Below, piece by piece: positions 43,436-52,723 of a stretch of DNA of 64,000 bases. The notes under the pieces are model-generated. The model saw nothing but the letters and a program-made list of their open reading frames with translations. It ran no database searches and had not been told where the DNA came from. Position numbers and translations under genes: made by a program. Numbering within the stretch: position 1 is the stretch's first letter; the number at the start of each line of letters is the position of its first letter. This DNA is from Chryseobacterium sp. Bi04 (lineage in GTDB: Bacteria > Bacteroidota > Bacteroidia > Flavobacteriales > Weeksellaceae), in contig NZ_CAKKLP010000001.1 of NCBI RefSeq assembly GCF_918698085.1, positions 186,001-250,000 on the forward strand, read 5' to 3'.

Positions 43436-43443
43436 TAATTTTG
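43436..43443 (+). promoter_or_regulatory. -7 element of the TonB-dependent receptor gene
   Basis: TAATTTTG matches TAnnTTTG and lies 27 bases before the ATG at 43471. It overlaps an in-frame TTG at 43441, arguing against that as the start. Confidence 0.5.
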
Positions 43444-43470
43444 AGACAATCATCAACCAAAGTCTCAAAT

Positions 43471-45903
43471 ATGAAAATAAAATACATCAGCGTCATTTTT
43501 CTTAGTGCTTCTTCATTATCCTATGCTCAGCAAATACAAGATACTATTGCCAAGGAGTCAAAAATAGAGGAAGTTGCCATTACGGGAAGCCGGAATAAAA
43601 AAAGAACGGTCATTAATACACCTGTTCCTATAGACGTCATTGACATTAAGCAGGTAAGCCAGGCAACAGGGCAGGTAGAAGTCAACCAGCTGCTGCAGTT
43701 TGCGGCACCTTCTTTTAATTCCAATAAACAATCCGGATCAGATGGCGCTGATGCGGTAGATCCGGCCACATTGAGAGGCTTAGGCCCTGATCAAACCTTG
43801 CTATTACTCAATGGAAAAAGATACCATCAATCGTCGTTAATCAACCTTTTCGGAACCAAAGGAAGGGGAAATACAGGATCTGATATGAATACCATCCCCA
43901 TTGGTGCCATCAAAAGAATTGAAGTCCTTCGTGACGGCGCTTCGGCACAATATGGTTCAGATGCCATTGCCGGGGTGATCAATGTCATCCTTAATGACCG
44001 TGATAAAGGTTTTGAAGGGAACGCTTTTTATGGGATGAATCTTTTTAAAAGTCCCGGAAGTAATGATGTAGTATCCGATGATAAAATTGATGGTACAACC
44101 CTTGATTTTAGCGGAAATCTGGGAACAAAAATTGGGAACAAAGGAGGTTTTGGAAACTTTACTGCTGAATTTATTAATAAAGATCGCACCATACGAAATG
44201 CAAATCCGGAGAGATATTCATCTCCAAGAGAAAAATTTGGAGACGCAAAATCTCAAAATATTTATTTCTTCGGAAATATAGAGTTACCACTATCTGACGG
44301 ACTAAACTTCTATTCCCGTCAGGGATTTTCTTACCGAAAGACCAACGCATACGCGTGGACAAGATCTGCAAAGGCTGATGGAAACATCCCCGATGTGTAT
44401 CCAAACGGCTTTAATCCTATAGAAAACACCTCTATTACAGATTTCACGTTTGACAATGGATTAAAATTCAAAGTTGCAGATTGGGATATAGATTTTTACA
44501 ACGCATTTGGAAGCAATAGATTTACCTATCAGATCGATAACACAATCAATGCTACGTTAGGAATAAAATCACCAACAAGTTTTAACGCAGGGGGGCATTC
44601 TCTTCTACAAAATACGACAGGGTTTAATGCTTCTAAACAATTTAAAGTATTACAGGGATTAAATATTGCTTTTGGATCCGAGTTCAGATATGAAAAATTT
44701 GAAATCATTAAAGGCGAAGAAGCATCTTATACTATGTATGATATCAATGGAAATATTGTTAACTCAAGTACACCTGATAACTTATTAGTAAAGAACCCCA
44801 TTACAAATAATATTAGACCCGGAGGCTCACAAGGATTTCCAGGCTATTCACAAGAGGTCAATAAAAACAGAAATAATTTTGCCGCTTATATAGACACTGA
44901 ATTGGATATTACCAAAAACTGGATGATAAGTGTTGCCGGAAGATTTGAAAATTACAATGATTTTGGAAGTACCCTGAATGGTAAATTCGCTACACGATAC
45001 GCTATTACTCCTCAACTTGCACTTAGAGGATCTGTTTCCACGGGATTTAGAGCACCGTCTTTAGCACAAAAATATTATAGCCTACAGTTTACAAATTTCC
45101 AAGGGGGGAATTTGGTCACAATCCAGCTGGCATCTAATGACAGTGATCTTGCAAAAACCGTGGGAATTCCACAATTGAAACAGGAAACTTCATTAAATGG
45201 AAGTGCCGGGTTTACTTTTAATACCGGAAAATTTACAGCAACAGTAGATGGTTATTATATTAAGGTAAAAGATAGGATTGTCCTGACTGGAAACTTTAAT
45301 CAGGATGATGATGCTATAGGTGGAATTCTAATTGATAATCATATTGACCAGGCACAGTTTTTCACCAATGCGATAGACACAAGAACAAAAGGTATTGATA
45401 TTATCTTAAATTATACTGAAAATATTGGTTCAGGAAAACTTTCTGTAACATTAGCTGGAAATTATAATGAAATGGAAATTACCAAAGTAAATACTTCGGA
45501 AAAACTGAAGGGAAAAGAAGAAACCTATTTAAGCCCTAGAGAAAGAGCTTTTATTTTGGCTTCTGCTCCTAAAACGAAAATAAATCTGAATTTAAATTAT
45601 AAGATCAGTAAGTTCAATGCTAATGTCCAACTTGTAAGATTTGACAAAGTAAAACTGATTGGTTATAACGGCGCAGATGACAATCAGTCTTATGGTGCAA
45701 AAGTGACAACCGACATTTCTTTTGGCTATGAACTCTCTAAAAATTTCAACATTACAATCGGAAGCAAAAATTTATTTAACCGCTATCCAACTTTGCAGAC
45801 AGCACATGTAGATGGAAATACAGAATCCGGAGGTATTTTTGATCCTGTACAAATGGGGTTTGGAGGAAGACAGGTTTTTGCCCGACTAAACTTTAAGTTT
45901 TAA
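43471..45903 (+). CDS. TonB-dependent outer-membrane receptor
   Basis: About 810 residues. A signal peptide (ending SYAQ) is followed by a plug domain: TPVPIDVIDIKQVSQ, RGLGPDQTLLLLNGKRYH, then IKRIEVLRDGASAQYGSDAIAGVINVIL. The C-terminal 22-strand barrel ends in ARLNFKF. There is no carboxypeptidase-like N-terminal extension and no SusD partner, so it is of the siderophore/cobalamin/metal-uptake type rather than SusC. The TonB-box region is not clear. Ligand unknown. Confidence 0.93.
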   Translation: MKIKYISVIFLSASSLSYAQQIQDTIAKESKIEEVAITGSRNKKRTVINTPVPIDVIDIKQVSQATGQVEVNQLLQFAAPSFNSNKQSGSDGADAVDPATLRGLGPDQTLLLLNGKRYHQSSLINLFGTKGRGNTGSDMNTIPIGAIKRIEVLRDGASAQYGSDAIAGVINVILNDRDKGFEGNAFYGMNLFKSPGSNDVVSDDKIDGTTLDFSGNLGTKIGNKGGFGNFTAEFINKDRTIRNANPERYSSPREKFGDAKSQNIYFFGNIELPLSDGLNFYSRQGFSYRKTNAYAWTRSAKADGNIPDVYPNGFNPIENTSITDFTFDNGLKFKVADWDIDFYNAFGSNRFTYQIDNTINATLGIKSPTSFNAGGHSLLQNTTGFNASKQFKVLQGLNIAFGSEFRYEKFEIIKGEEASYTMYDINGNIVNSSTPDNLLVKNPITNNIRPGGSQGFPGYSQEVNKNRNNFAAYIDTELDITKNWMISVAGRFENYNDFGSTLNGKFATRYAITPQLALRGSVSTGFRAPSLAQKYYSLQFTNFQGGNLVTIQLASNDSDLAKTVGIPQLKQETSLNGSAGFTFNTGKFTATVDGYYIKVKDRIVLTGNFNQDDDAIGGILIDNHIDQAQFFTNAIDTRTKGIDIILNYTENIGSGKLSVTLAGNYNEMEITKVNTSEKLKGKEETYLSPRERAFILASAPKTKINLNLNYKISKFNANVQLVRFDKVKLIGYNGADDNQSYGAKVTTDISFGYELSKNFNITIGSKNLFNRYPTLQTAHVDGNTESGGIFDPVQMGFGGRQVFARLNFKF

Positions 45904-45959
45904 TGAAACTTAAATGGAATAAGCCCTCATAATTTTCCTCTTTTGATTCTTACAACCAA

Positions 45960-45986
45960 CAACTCCTGAAATGAGTTCAGGAGTTG
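45960..45986 (+). terminator. Terminator after the TonB-dependent receptor
   Basis: An 11-bp perfect stem (CAACTCCTGAA with TTCAGGAGTTG) and 5-base loop, followed by TTTATTTTTTT on the plus strand. The minus-strand side lacks a T run. Confidence 0.8.
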
Positions 45987-45990
45987 TGGT

Positions 45991-47208
45991 TTATTTTTTT
46001 GAAATTTTATAGAGCTTTCCACTGTCTGTCACTGCGTACAGATTACCATCCATTCCGTTTAAAACATCCCTGAACCGTTCTTTTTGATCTGCCAGAAGGC
46101 GTTCTTCACCTACCACTTTATTATCTTTCATTACAATTCTGTTGATGTGTTCTCCACTCAGACATCCTATAAATAAGTTTCCTTTCCATTCGTCAACATT
46201 TCCTGTATAAAAGGTGATTCCACTGGGAGAGATCACAGGATCCCAATAATAAACAGGCTGCTCTGTATCTTCTCTTTGTGTAATTCCTTCACCTACTTTT
46301 TGCCCGGAATACTCAATTCCATAGGTTACATCTCCCCATCCGTAGTTCTTGCCGGGCTGTATAAGATTAATTTCATCTCCACCGCGTGGGCCCATTTCCA
46401 CATCCCAAAGTGTTCCGTTCGGATCAATAGCCATTCCCTGCGGATTTCGGATACCATAGGCATAAATTTCAGGTTTATATCCCTGTTTGCCGATAAAAGG
46501 GTTGCCGGGAGCAGGCTTTCCGTCTTTTGTGATTTTTAGTATTTTACCTAAATAATTATCTGTTTTTTGAGCGAAGACCCTTGTTACCTTATCTGATCTT
46601 TCTCCTGTACTTACAAATAAAAATCCATCTTTATCAAATGCCAGCCTGCTTCCATAATGCTTGTCACCATCATAGGATGGTTCTGCTCTGAAAATCACCT
46701 TAACATCTGAAATAGTCTTAAAATCCCCAGACAGCCTGCCTTTTGCTACAGAAGTAAGATTTCCCTTTCCGAAAGGTTCCGAAAAACTGAAGTAAATGAT
46801 AGTATTGGTTTTAAAATCCGGGTCAAGTGCAACATCCAGCATGCCTCCCTGCCCTTTTGAATCTACATTCGGAAACCCTTCTATCTTAGAAACCTGCTTT
46901 CCATCCTGGGATACAAGATTCATATGTCCTCTTTTATCCGTAATAAGAAATCTCCCGTCCGGCAGATTAATAATACCCCATGGTTTTCCGAGATCTTTGT
47001 TGATAACCTCTGCTTGATAGGGAGTTACTGTCTTTACAGCTTTAATTCTTGTCTGTCCTTTAAATGCAGGCTTATAGTCAGAATTGGGGGATTCTGTTTC
47101 TACACTGCCATCTGCTCCCACCTGCTGAGCATTCACATGAGCTTTCTTACACGAAGACAAAACAAAGAAAACACTCAATAATGGGATGTAAAATTGATTG
47201 ATATTCAT
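45991..47208 (-). CDS. PQQ-dependent sugar dehydrogenase (soluble GDH/YliI family lipoprotein)
   Basis: 405 residues. A lipobox FVLSSC near residue 20 suggests a lipoprotein. The six-bladed propeller has GKPWGIINLPDGRFLITD, a catalytic-region GGMLDVALDPDF, DGDKHYGSRLAF and YAYGIRNPQGMAIDP, then EMGPRGGDEINLI, which match soluble aldose dehydrogenases (GSDH family). It probably oxidises sugars in the periplasm and passes electrons to quinone. No PQQ synthesis genes are in the window, so PQQ may be acquired. Confidence 0.88.
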   Translation of the reverse strand: MNINQFYIPLLSVFFVLSSCKKAHVNAQQVGADGSVETESPNSDYKPAFKGQTRIKAVKTVTPYQAEVINKDLGKPWGIINLPDGRFLITDKRGHMNLVSQDGKQVSKIEGFPNVDSKGQGGMLDVALDPDFKTNTIIYFSFSEPFGKGNLTSVAKGRLSGDFKTISDVKVIFRAEPSYDGDKHYGSRLAFDKDGFLFVSTGERSDKVTRVFAQKTDNYLGKILKITKDGKPAPGNPFIGKQGYKPEIYAYGIRNPQGMAIDPNGTLWDVEMGPRGGDEINLIQPGKNYGWGDVTYGIEYSGQKVGEGITQREDTEQPVYYWDPVISPSGITFYTGNVDEWKGNLFIGCLSGEHINRIVMKDNKVVGEERLLADQKERFRDVLNGMDGNLYAVTDSGKLYKISKK

Positions 47209-47257
47209 AGCATTATGGATTAGGTATTAAAATGAATGGAAAAATAATGCCATAAAA

Positions 47258-47293
47258 TTTGCATAGTAAAACTTTTATTCTACATTTGTAGAA
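47258..47293 (+). promoter_or_regulatory. Promoter and BlaI-type operator
   Basis: TTTG (47258-47261) and TACATTTG (47281-47288) are 19 bases apart, a textbook Bacteroidota promoter. The -7 box lies inside a perfect 16-base dyad TTCTACATTTGTAGAA (47278-47293), with TACA/TGTA halves as in BlaI/MecI operators. Binding there would block polymerase, so the pair is probably autorepressed. A further half-site, TTGTAGAA, lies at 47306-47313. Confidence 0.75.
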
Positions 47294-47312
47294 CTAATTG
47301 CGATATTGTAGA

Positions 47313-47684
47313 ATGAAAGAAATAAAACTAACTGATTCAGAAAAAGCTCTTATGGAAATTCTTTGGGAAAAAAAGAAAATTTTCATGAAAGAAATTTTAG
47401 ATTCTTATCCTGAGCCAAAACCGGCCGCAACTACGGTCGCCACACTGCTGAAAAGAATGCAGAATAAAGATCTGGTAGGATATACATTGTATGGAAATTC
47501 CCGCGAATACTATCCAAAGGTAGAGAAAGGGGAATATTTCAAGGAAGAAATGACTTCCATGATTGACCGTTTTTTCAACAGCTCGGTGACACAGTTTGCC
47601 TCTTTTTTTACTTCTAATGCCAAACTGAGTCAAAAACAGCTGAAAGAACTTCGTGAAATAATAGATCAACAGATAAAAGACTAA
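47313..47684 (+). CDS. BlaI/MecI/CopY family repressor
   Basis: A 123-residue winged-helix repressor. The N-terminal domain (KLTDSEKALMEILWEKKKIFMKEI and TTVATLLKRMQNKDLVGY) is typical, and the C-terminal part is the dimerisation and cleavage region. The ATG at 47313 follows the operator; a TTG 15 bases upstream lies next to it. It is transcribed with the M56 sensor gene, four bases downstream. Confidence 0.93.
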   Translation: MKEIKLTDSEKALMEILWEKKKIFMKEILDSYPEPKPAATTVATLLKRMQNKDLVGYTLYGNSREYYPKVEKGEYFKEEMTSMIDRFFNSSVTQFASFFTSNAKLSQKQLKELREIIDQQIKD

Positions 47685-47688
47685 AAAA

Positions 47689-49089
47689 ATGGTTGCTATT
47701 GTTCTAAAAATAATGATCTGCTCTTCACTATTGATCGCGATATACCACTTGTTTTTGGAAAAAGAGAAAATGTATGGATTTAACAGGTTCTATTTACTGT
47801 TCTCCCTTGTATTTTCTTATACGGTACCTTTTGTTTCAATTACAACCTCCTTTCAAAAACCAGAAAAAACTGCTCAGCTGACTATTGAAGAAACGGCACA
47901 GCAGATGATCATGACACCTTCCGGACAAAGCTCTTTTGACTGGATGAATATGATGTGGATTCTTTATGCAGCTATCAGTATTTTTCTACTGGTCAAAAGC
48001 ATTCTGGCTATCCGGACGATAAAGAAAATAGAAGGTGAAAGAATCATCTATCTGAATTACCATATTATATCAACAGAAAAAAGAATTTCTCCATTTAGCT
48101 TCTGGAATACGATTTATTTGGGAAAAAATTATATTACCAACAATGTCATTGATTCAAGGATCTTTTTGCACGAAAAGAGTCATATTGACCAGAAACACAG
48201 TATTGATATTGCATTCATAGAAGTATTAAAAATCTTCACATGGTTTAATCCTGTTCTTTTTCTATACAAAAAAGCCATGGTTACCAATCATGAATTTCTC
48301 GCGGACGAGGCCGTTTTAAAGAATAATTTTAATGTTAAAAGTTATCAGTCTTTAATTTTAGACGAAATTATCAACAGCCAAAATCCAACACTGACCCACT
48401 CATTTAATTTTAACAACACCAAAAAACGTTTTATTATGATGACCACCAAAAAATCAAAATTTATTGTCTTAAAAAAGGCTGCAAGTGTACCTGTTTTTAT
48501 CGCTGCCTTTATGGTATTTGCTTCGAAAACCTATGCCAATAATCCCATCCAGGCAAATACAGAAACACAACCGCTACAGCCATCAAAAAAAGTGCAGCCA
48601 CAACAGATAACTAAAGTAATATATTCTTCTGAGAAAAGTATTAAAAATGAGGAACAGATTCCGGTAACATTACGTCTGAAGGAAAATTTCAAAACCACAA
48701 CAGACACACTATCTCCTAAAAAGAAAACAATAACAGAAGCCAATGAGGGTAAAAACACACTAACCGAGAAAACTTTAAATTCCAATGATCATACTATTGA
48801 GCCACAATATCCTGGTGGAAGTCAGGCCCTTCGCTCAAAAATTGCCAACACCATGGATGTAAGCAAAATGAAAGCTTTCAAAGGAGTCATTAAGTCAGTT
48901 GCCTATATTTACATTGATGAAAATGGAAAAACAACCAAAGTAACCACGTCAGGTGACAATGAAATATTTAACAGTGAGCTTCTTAAAACCCTCACGGCCT
49001 TAGGTAATGAAGTAACATGGACGCCCGGCACTCAAAATGGAAAGGCTATAGCAGCAGTAGTGAAACTCCCCGCCGCACTCTCTTTTTAA
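47689..49089 (+). CDS. BlaR1-like M56 metallopeptidase with TonB-C-like sensor end
   Basis: 466 residues. Membrane helices lie at about 3-20, 33-52, 88-105 and 260-280. The M56 zinc protease motif HEKSH at 161-165 with HEFLADEAVL near 195 lies between them. After the last helix comes a disordered 70-residue linker, then a TonB C-terminal-like domain (PQYPGGSQALRSKIA, AYIYIDENGKTTKV). BlaR1/MecR1 carry a penicillin-binding domain in this place; here it is replaced. It likely senses an envelope signal and inactivates the BlaI-like repressor. Confidence 0.87.
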   Translation: MVAIVLKIMICSSLLIAIYHLFLEKEKMYGFNRFYLLFSLVFSYTVPFVSITTSFQKPEKTAQLTIEETAQQMIMTPSGQSSFDWMNMMWILYAAISIFLLVKSILAIRTIKKIEGERIIYLNYHIISTEKRISPFSFWNTIYLGKNYITNNVIDSRIFLHEKSHIDQKHSIDIAFIEVLKIFTWFNPVLFLYKKAMVTNHEFLADEAVLKNNFNVKSYQSLILDEIINSQNPTLTHSFNFNNTKKRFIMMTTKKSKFIVLKKAASVPVFIAAFMVFASKTYANNPIQANTETQPLQPSKKVQPQQITKVIYSSEKSIKNEEQIPVTLRLKENFKTTTDTLSPKKKTITEANEGKNTLTEKTLNSNDHTIEPQYPGGSQALRSKIANTMDVSKMKAFKGVIKSVAYIYIDENGKTTKVTTSGDNEIFNSELLKTLTALGNEVTWTPGTQNGKAIAAVVKLPAALSF

Positions 49090-49103
49090 AAACCATAACA
49101 TAC

Positions 49104-49130
49104 AAGCGCTAAATATATAGCGCTTTTTTT
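49104..49130 (+). terminator. Terminator of the BlaI/M56 operon
   Basis: AAGCGCTA pairs with TAGCGCTT around AATATA and runs into TTTTTT. Confidence 0.88.
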
Positions 49131-49278
49131 TCGGAAATCATAAGGCACACAAATGATCAGAAAACTCAAAAGCAGCAGCTCCACAAATAAGAAAGAAACG
49201 AAAGATCATCAATAAGTTAAAATTTCACAATCAGGATATTCGTCTTCAAAACTTTATACTGTCTAATAATTTCTTTCG

Positions 49279-49286
49279 TATTTTTG
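49279..49286 (+). promoter_or_regulatory. -7 element of uvrB
   Basis: TATTTTTG, an exact TAnnTTTG, 18 bases before the ATG at 49305. It supports that start over an in-frame TTG at 49284. Confidence 0.55.
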
Positions 49287-49304
49287 TTGTATACATTCTT
49301 TTCT

Positions 49305-51296
49305 ATGGATTTTAAGCTTCAATCAGAATATAAACCTACCGGAGACCAGCCACAGGCTATTGAAAAACTTACTGAGGGAATCAATATCGGCGAGAAATAC
49401 CAAACTCTTCTCGGGGTAACAGGTTCAGGAAAGACCTTTACAGTAGCCAATCTGGTACAAAACGTACAAAGACCCACTTTAGTACTAGCTCATAACAAAA
49501 CGTTGGCAGCTCAGCTTTTCATGGAATTTAAAGAATTCTTTCCCGAAAATGCTGTTGAATATTTTGTCAGCTACTACGACTACTATCAGCCGGAAGCCTA
49601 TATTGCGACCACCGGAACATATATTGAAAAAGACCTGAGTATTAATGAGGAAGTTGAAAAATTACGTCTTTCTGCCACGGCCAGTCTGCTTTCGGGAAGA
49701 AGGGATGTTTTAATTGTAGCATCGGTTTCCTGTATTTACGGTATTGGAAACCCCACGGAATTCCACAAGTCATTAATTTCCATTGCAATTGGTGAAAAAG
49801 TAACCCGAACGGCCCTTTTACATTCTTTGGTGAGCGCGCTATATGCCAGAACCTTAAATGAATTTCAAAGGGGAACATTCCGGGTAAAGGGTGATGTTAT
49901 AGATGTTTTTCCTGCTTATGCCGACAATGCACTCAGGATACAGTTTTTTGGAGATGAAATTGAAAAAATCCAAAGTTTTGATCCTGTAACCGGAAATGTA
50001 GATTCCAACTTTGAGCAGATTCAGATCTATCCTGCCAATCTTTTTGTTACTTCTAAAGAAACACTGAATGGAGCCATCAAGGATATTCAGGATGATATGG
50101 TAAAGCAGGTAGACTTTTTCAGTTCCATTGGAAAACCTTTAGAAGCTAAGAGACTTCAGGAAAGAACAGAGCTGGATCTTGAAATGATTAAAGAACTTGG
50201 CTATTGTTCGGGAATCGAAAATTACTCAAGATATCTGGATGGCAGGCTTCCGGGCACGAGACCTTTCTGCCTGATTGATTATTTTCCGAAAGACTTTTTA
50301 ATGGTTATTGATGAAAGCCACGTTACCGTACCACAAGTTCATGCTATGTACGGGGGTGACCGTAGCAGAAAAGAAGCATTAGTAGAATATGGCTTCAGGT
50401 TACCTGCAGCAATGGATAACAGGCCGTTGAAATTTGAGGAATTTGAAGCGATACAGAATCAGGTAATTTATGTTTCTGCAACTCCTGCAGACTATGAATT
50501 AGAAAAAACAGGAGGAGCCTATATTGAACAGATCATCCGTCCTACCGGGCTTCTTGATCCTATTATCGAAGTAAGACCCAGCCTCAACCAAATCGACGAC
50601 TTAATGGAGGAAATCCGGAAAAGAGCTGACGCTGATGAAAGGGTACTGGTGACTACTCTCACCAAAAAAATGGCTGAGGAACTTACCAAATACTTTGTAA
50701 AATTCGGAATCAGAACACGATATATCCACTCTGATGTTGAAACCCTGGAGCGTATTCAGATCATGCAGGATCTGCGTTTAGGTCTTTTTGATGTTTTGAT
50801 TGGTGTTAATTTATTAAGAGAAGGTTTAGATTTACCCGAAGTTTCATTGGTAGCTATTCTTGATGCCGATAAAGAAGGAATGCTGAGAAGCCGAAGATCA
50901 ATGATACAAACCGTTGGGCGTGCTGCAAGAAATATTAATGGAAAGGCCATTATGTACGCTGATAAAATCACCAAATCTATGCAGGCCACTTTAGATGAAA
51001 CCGAATACCGCCGTGCAAAACAAATGCAGTACAATGATGAACACGGTCTTAAACCAACAGCCTTAAACAAAAAAATATCTGAAAACCTTGTAGGAAGGAG
51101 CAAAGACTTCCCGGACGAAAAATATACCCAGAAAGAAATCCTGCAGAAAGTAGCTGAAGTAAAAGCCAGCTATGCCGGGGAAGATATAGAGAAAATGATC
51201 ACGCAAAAACAAAAAGAAATGGAAGCAGCAGCTAAGAATCTTGACTTTATAAAAGCAGCCAAATTAAGGGATGAAATTGCAGCTTTGAAAAGTTAA
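49305..51296 (+). CDS. uvrB: Excinuclease ABC subunit UvrB
   Basis: 663 residues. It is the helicase-like damage-verification subunit of nucleotide excision repair. Walker A GVTGSGKTFT lies near 37-46, the beta-hairpin region is YYDYYQPEAYI, Walker B region is FLMVIDESHVTVPQ, and the helicase motif VI is TVGRAARN. The C-terminal UVR motif (MITQKQKEMEAAAKNLDFIK) binds UvrC. Start ATG at 49305 gives MDFKLQSEYKPTGDQ. Confidence 0.97.
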   Translation: MDFKLQSEYKPTGDQPQAIEKLTEGINIGEKYQTLLGVTGSGKTFTVANLVQNVQRPTLVLAHNKTLAAQLFMEFKEFFPENAVEYFVSYYDYYQPEAYIATTGTYIEKDLSINEEVEKLRLSATASLLSGRRDVLIVASVSCIYGIGNPTEFHKSLISIAIGEKVTRTALLHSLVSALYARTLNEFQRGTFRVKGDVIDVFPAYADNALRIQFFGDEIEKIQSFDPVTGNVDSNFEQIQIYPANLFVTSKETLNGAIKDIQDDMVKQVDFFSSIGKPLEAKRLQERTELDLEMIKELGYCSGIENYSRYLDGRLPGTRPFCLIDYFPKDFLMVIDESHVTVPQVHAMYGGDRSRKEALVEYGFRLPAAMDNRPLKFEEFEAIQNQVIYVSATPADYELEKTGGAYIEQIIRPTGLLDPIIEVRPSLNQIDDLMEEIRKRADADERVLVTTLTKKMAEELTKYFVKFGIRTRYIHSDVETLERIQIMQDLRLGLFDVLIGVNLLREGLDLPEVSLVAILDADKEGMLRSRRSMIQTVGRAARNINGKAIMYADKITKSMQATLDETEYRRAKQMQYNDEHGLKPTALNKKISENLVGRSKDFPDEKYTQKEILQKVAEVKASYAGEDIEKMITQKQKEMEAAAKNLDFIKAAKLRDEIAALKS

Positions 51297-51325
51297 CAAT
51301 CTGAGTTAATAGAGAATAAATATAA

Positions 51326-51362
51326 AAACTTAAGGCGGCATCTTCGATGCCGCCTTAAGTTT
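51326..51362. terminator. Strong terminator after uvrB
   Basis: AACTTAAGGCGGCATC pairs with GATGCCGCCTTAAGTT (16 bp) around TTC, with A and T runs outside. It lies between convergent uvrB and the DUF3820 gene and can act on both strands. Confidence 0.92.
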
Positions 51363-51381
51363 ATCTTACAATTTACGAGTA

Positions 51382-51618
51382 TTATTTTCCATTTCTCACC
51401 GCGGCTCTGATCGGAATCAAAAGATCCGTCAATCCATTCAGCTTGATCTCATAAACGGTTGAAAGCTGCATCCCTAGTTTTCCTTTAGGCATCCCTGTCC
51501 GGTTAAACCATTCAAGATAGCTTATAGGAAGATCGGCTAAAGTGGTCCCCTCGTATTTACCGAAAGGCATTTTAACCACACAGATTTCTTTTAGTATTTC
51601 TGAATTTACTCCTTCCAA
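51382..51618 (-). CDS. DUF3820 family protein
   Basis: A 78-residue protein with the family core VVKMPFGKYEGTTLADLPISYLEWF (as MPFGKYEG and LPISYLEWF) and a C-terminal YEIKLNGLTDLL. DUF3820 is a small conserved family of unknown function. The start appears to be TTG at 51618, since no ATG precedes the core in frame. It lies 10 bases downstream of the AI-2E-type transporter gene. Confidence 0.8.
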   Translation of the reverse strand: MEGVNSEILKEICVVKMPFGKYEGTTLADLPISYLEWFNRTGMPKGKLGMQLSTVYEIKLNGLTDLLIPIRAAVRNGK

Positions 51619-51628
51619 TTTTAACTTA

Positions 51629-52708
51629 TTAAATTAATTTATTCTCTCCTATTTCCTGATCAGGTATTTCCAGATCCGGAGGGGCATCTTCATCCGAAAA
51701 TTCATTTCTGTACACCTGAACCAAAAGTAAGGTAAGCGAAATCAGAATCGGCCCAAAAATAAGCCCCATAAAGCCGAAGAGATTCATTCCCATAATAATT
51801 CCAAATACTGTATTTAAAGGATGAATATTTTCCAGTTTTTTCAGCAATGTAAACCGCAGTAAATTATCCGTTAAACCAACGACAACGATACAGTAAACTG
51901 CCAATCCAACCCCTTGTCCGGTATCTCCTACGGCGATCATATAAATACAAACAGGAATATACACTATGGCTGCTCCTACTACAGGAATCATCGACCCGGC
52001 GGCAGTGAGTGCAAAAAGCAAAACAGGGCTTGGCGCACCAAAAATAAAATAACCAATTAAGGCTACAACTCCTTGTCCGATGGCTACAACAGGAATTCCT
52101 ATTGCATTGGCAATAATAAGCTTTCTCATCTTGTCGCCAATCAAAGAAACGTTCGCTCTCTTTAAAGGTGCTGATGAGGTAAGTATTTTCTCAAATAACC
52201 TCGGCTTCTCAAGCATAAAATAAAGAATAAAGTACATGGACATAATCACCGTAAGGGTATTAAAAGTTCCACTTACAGCAACCGTAGAGATTTTCCCTAC
52301 TGATCCTTTTACTTTGTCCATATTTTCTTTGCTAAGGATATCAAACCCAAATTTAGTATCGATATAAGTATGTATTTTTTCCAGAAATACATTGAACTTA
52401 GCCATATATGCCTGTGCATTCCCTATTTTATCTATCAGAAGGTCGGCTATAAAATAAATTGGCAAAATTAAAATCACCAAACTGGCCAACATTAAAACAA
52501 ATGATGCCAACCAGGGCTTCCATTTTTTAACTTCCTGTAAATAAAAATTATACTTGCGGCATACTACATAAATTGTGATAGCACCCAATACCGAAGGTAT
52601 AAAAAGTGCCAGGTTAAAACAAATCAGCCCTGCCAATACCAATATAATAACAAGCAGAAAAACCTGCTTTATAGCAACACCGCTTATTTGTTTGTCTTTA
52701 TTCATCAT
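51629..52708 (-). CDS. AI-2E family transporter
   Basis: A 359-residue membrane protein with about seven to eight helices, including paired N-terminal helices (VFLLVIILVLAGLICFNLALF), the YFILYFMLEKPRLFEKI region, and GSMIPVVGAAIVYIPV. This is the AI-2E/PerM family, whose members export various solutes; the AI-2 link holds only for some. The last 20 residues are acidic. Confidence 0.88.
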   Translation of the reverse strand: MMNKDKQISGVAIKQVFLLVIILVLAGLICFNLALFIPSVLGAITIYVVCRKYNFYLQEVKKWKPWLASFVLMLASLVILILPIYFIADLLIDKIGNAQAYMAKFNVFLEKIHTYIDTKFGFDILSKENMDKVKGSVGKISTVAVSGTFNTLTVIMSMYFILYFMLEKPRLFEKILTSSAPLKRANVSLIGDKMRKLIIANAIGIPVVAIGQGVVALIGYFIFGAPSPVLLFALTAAGSMIPVVGAAIVYIPVCIYMIAVGDTGQGVGLAVYCIVVVGLTDNLLRFTLLKKLENIHPLNTVFGIIMGMNLFGFMGLIFGPILISLTLLLVQVYRNEFSDEDAPPDLEIPDQEIGENKLI

Positions 52709-52723
52709 TTATTACTGCTGTTT

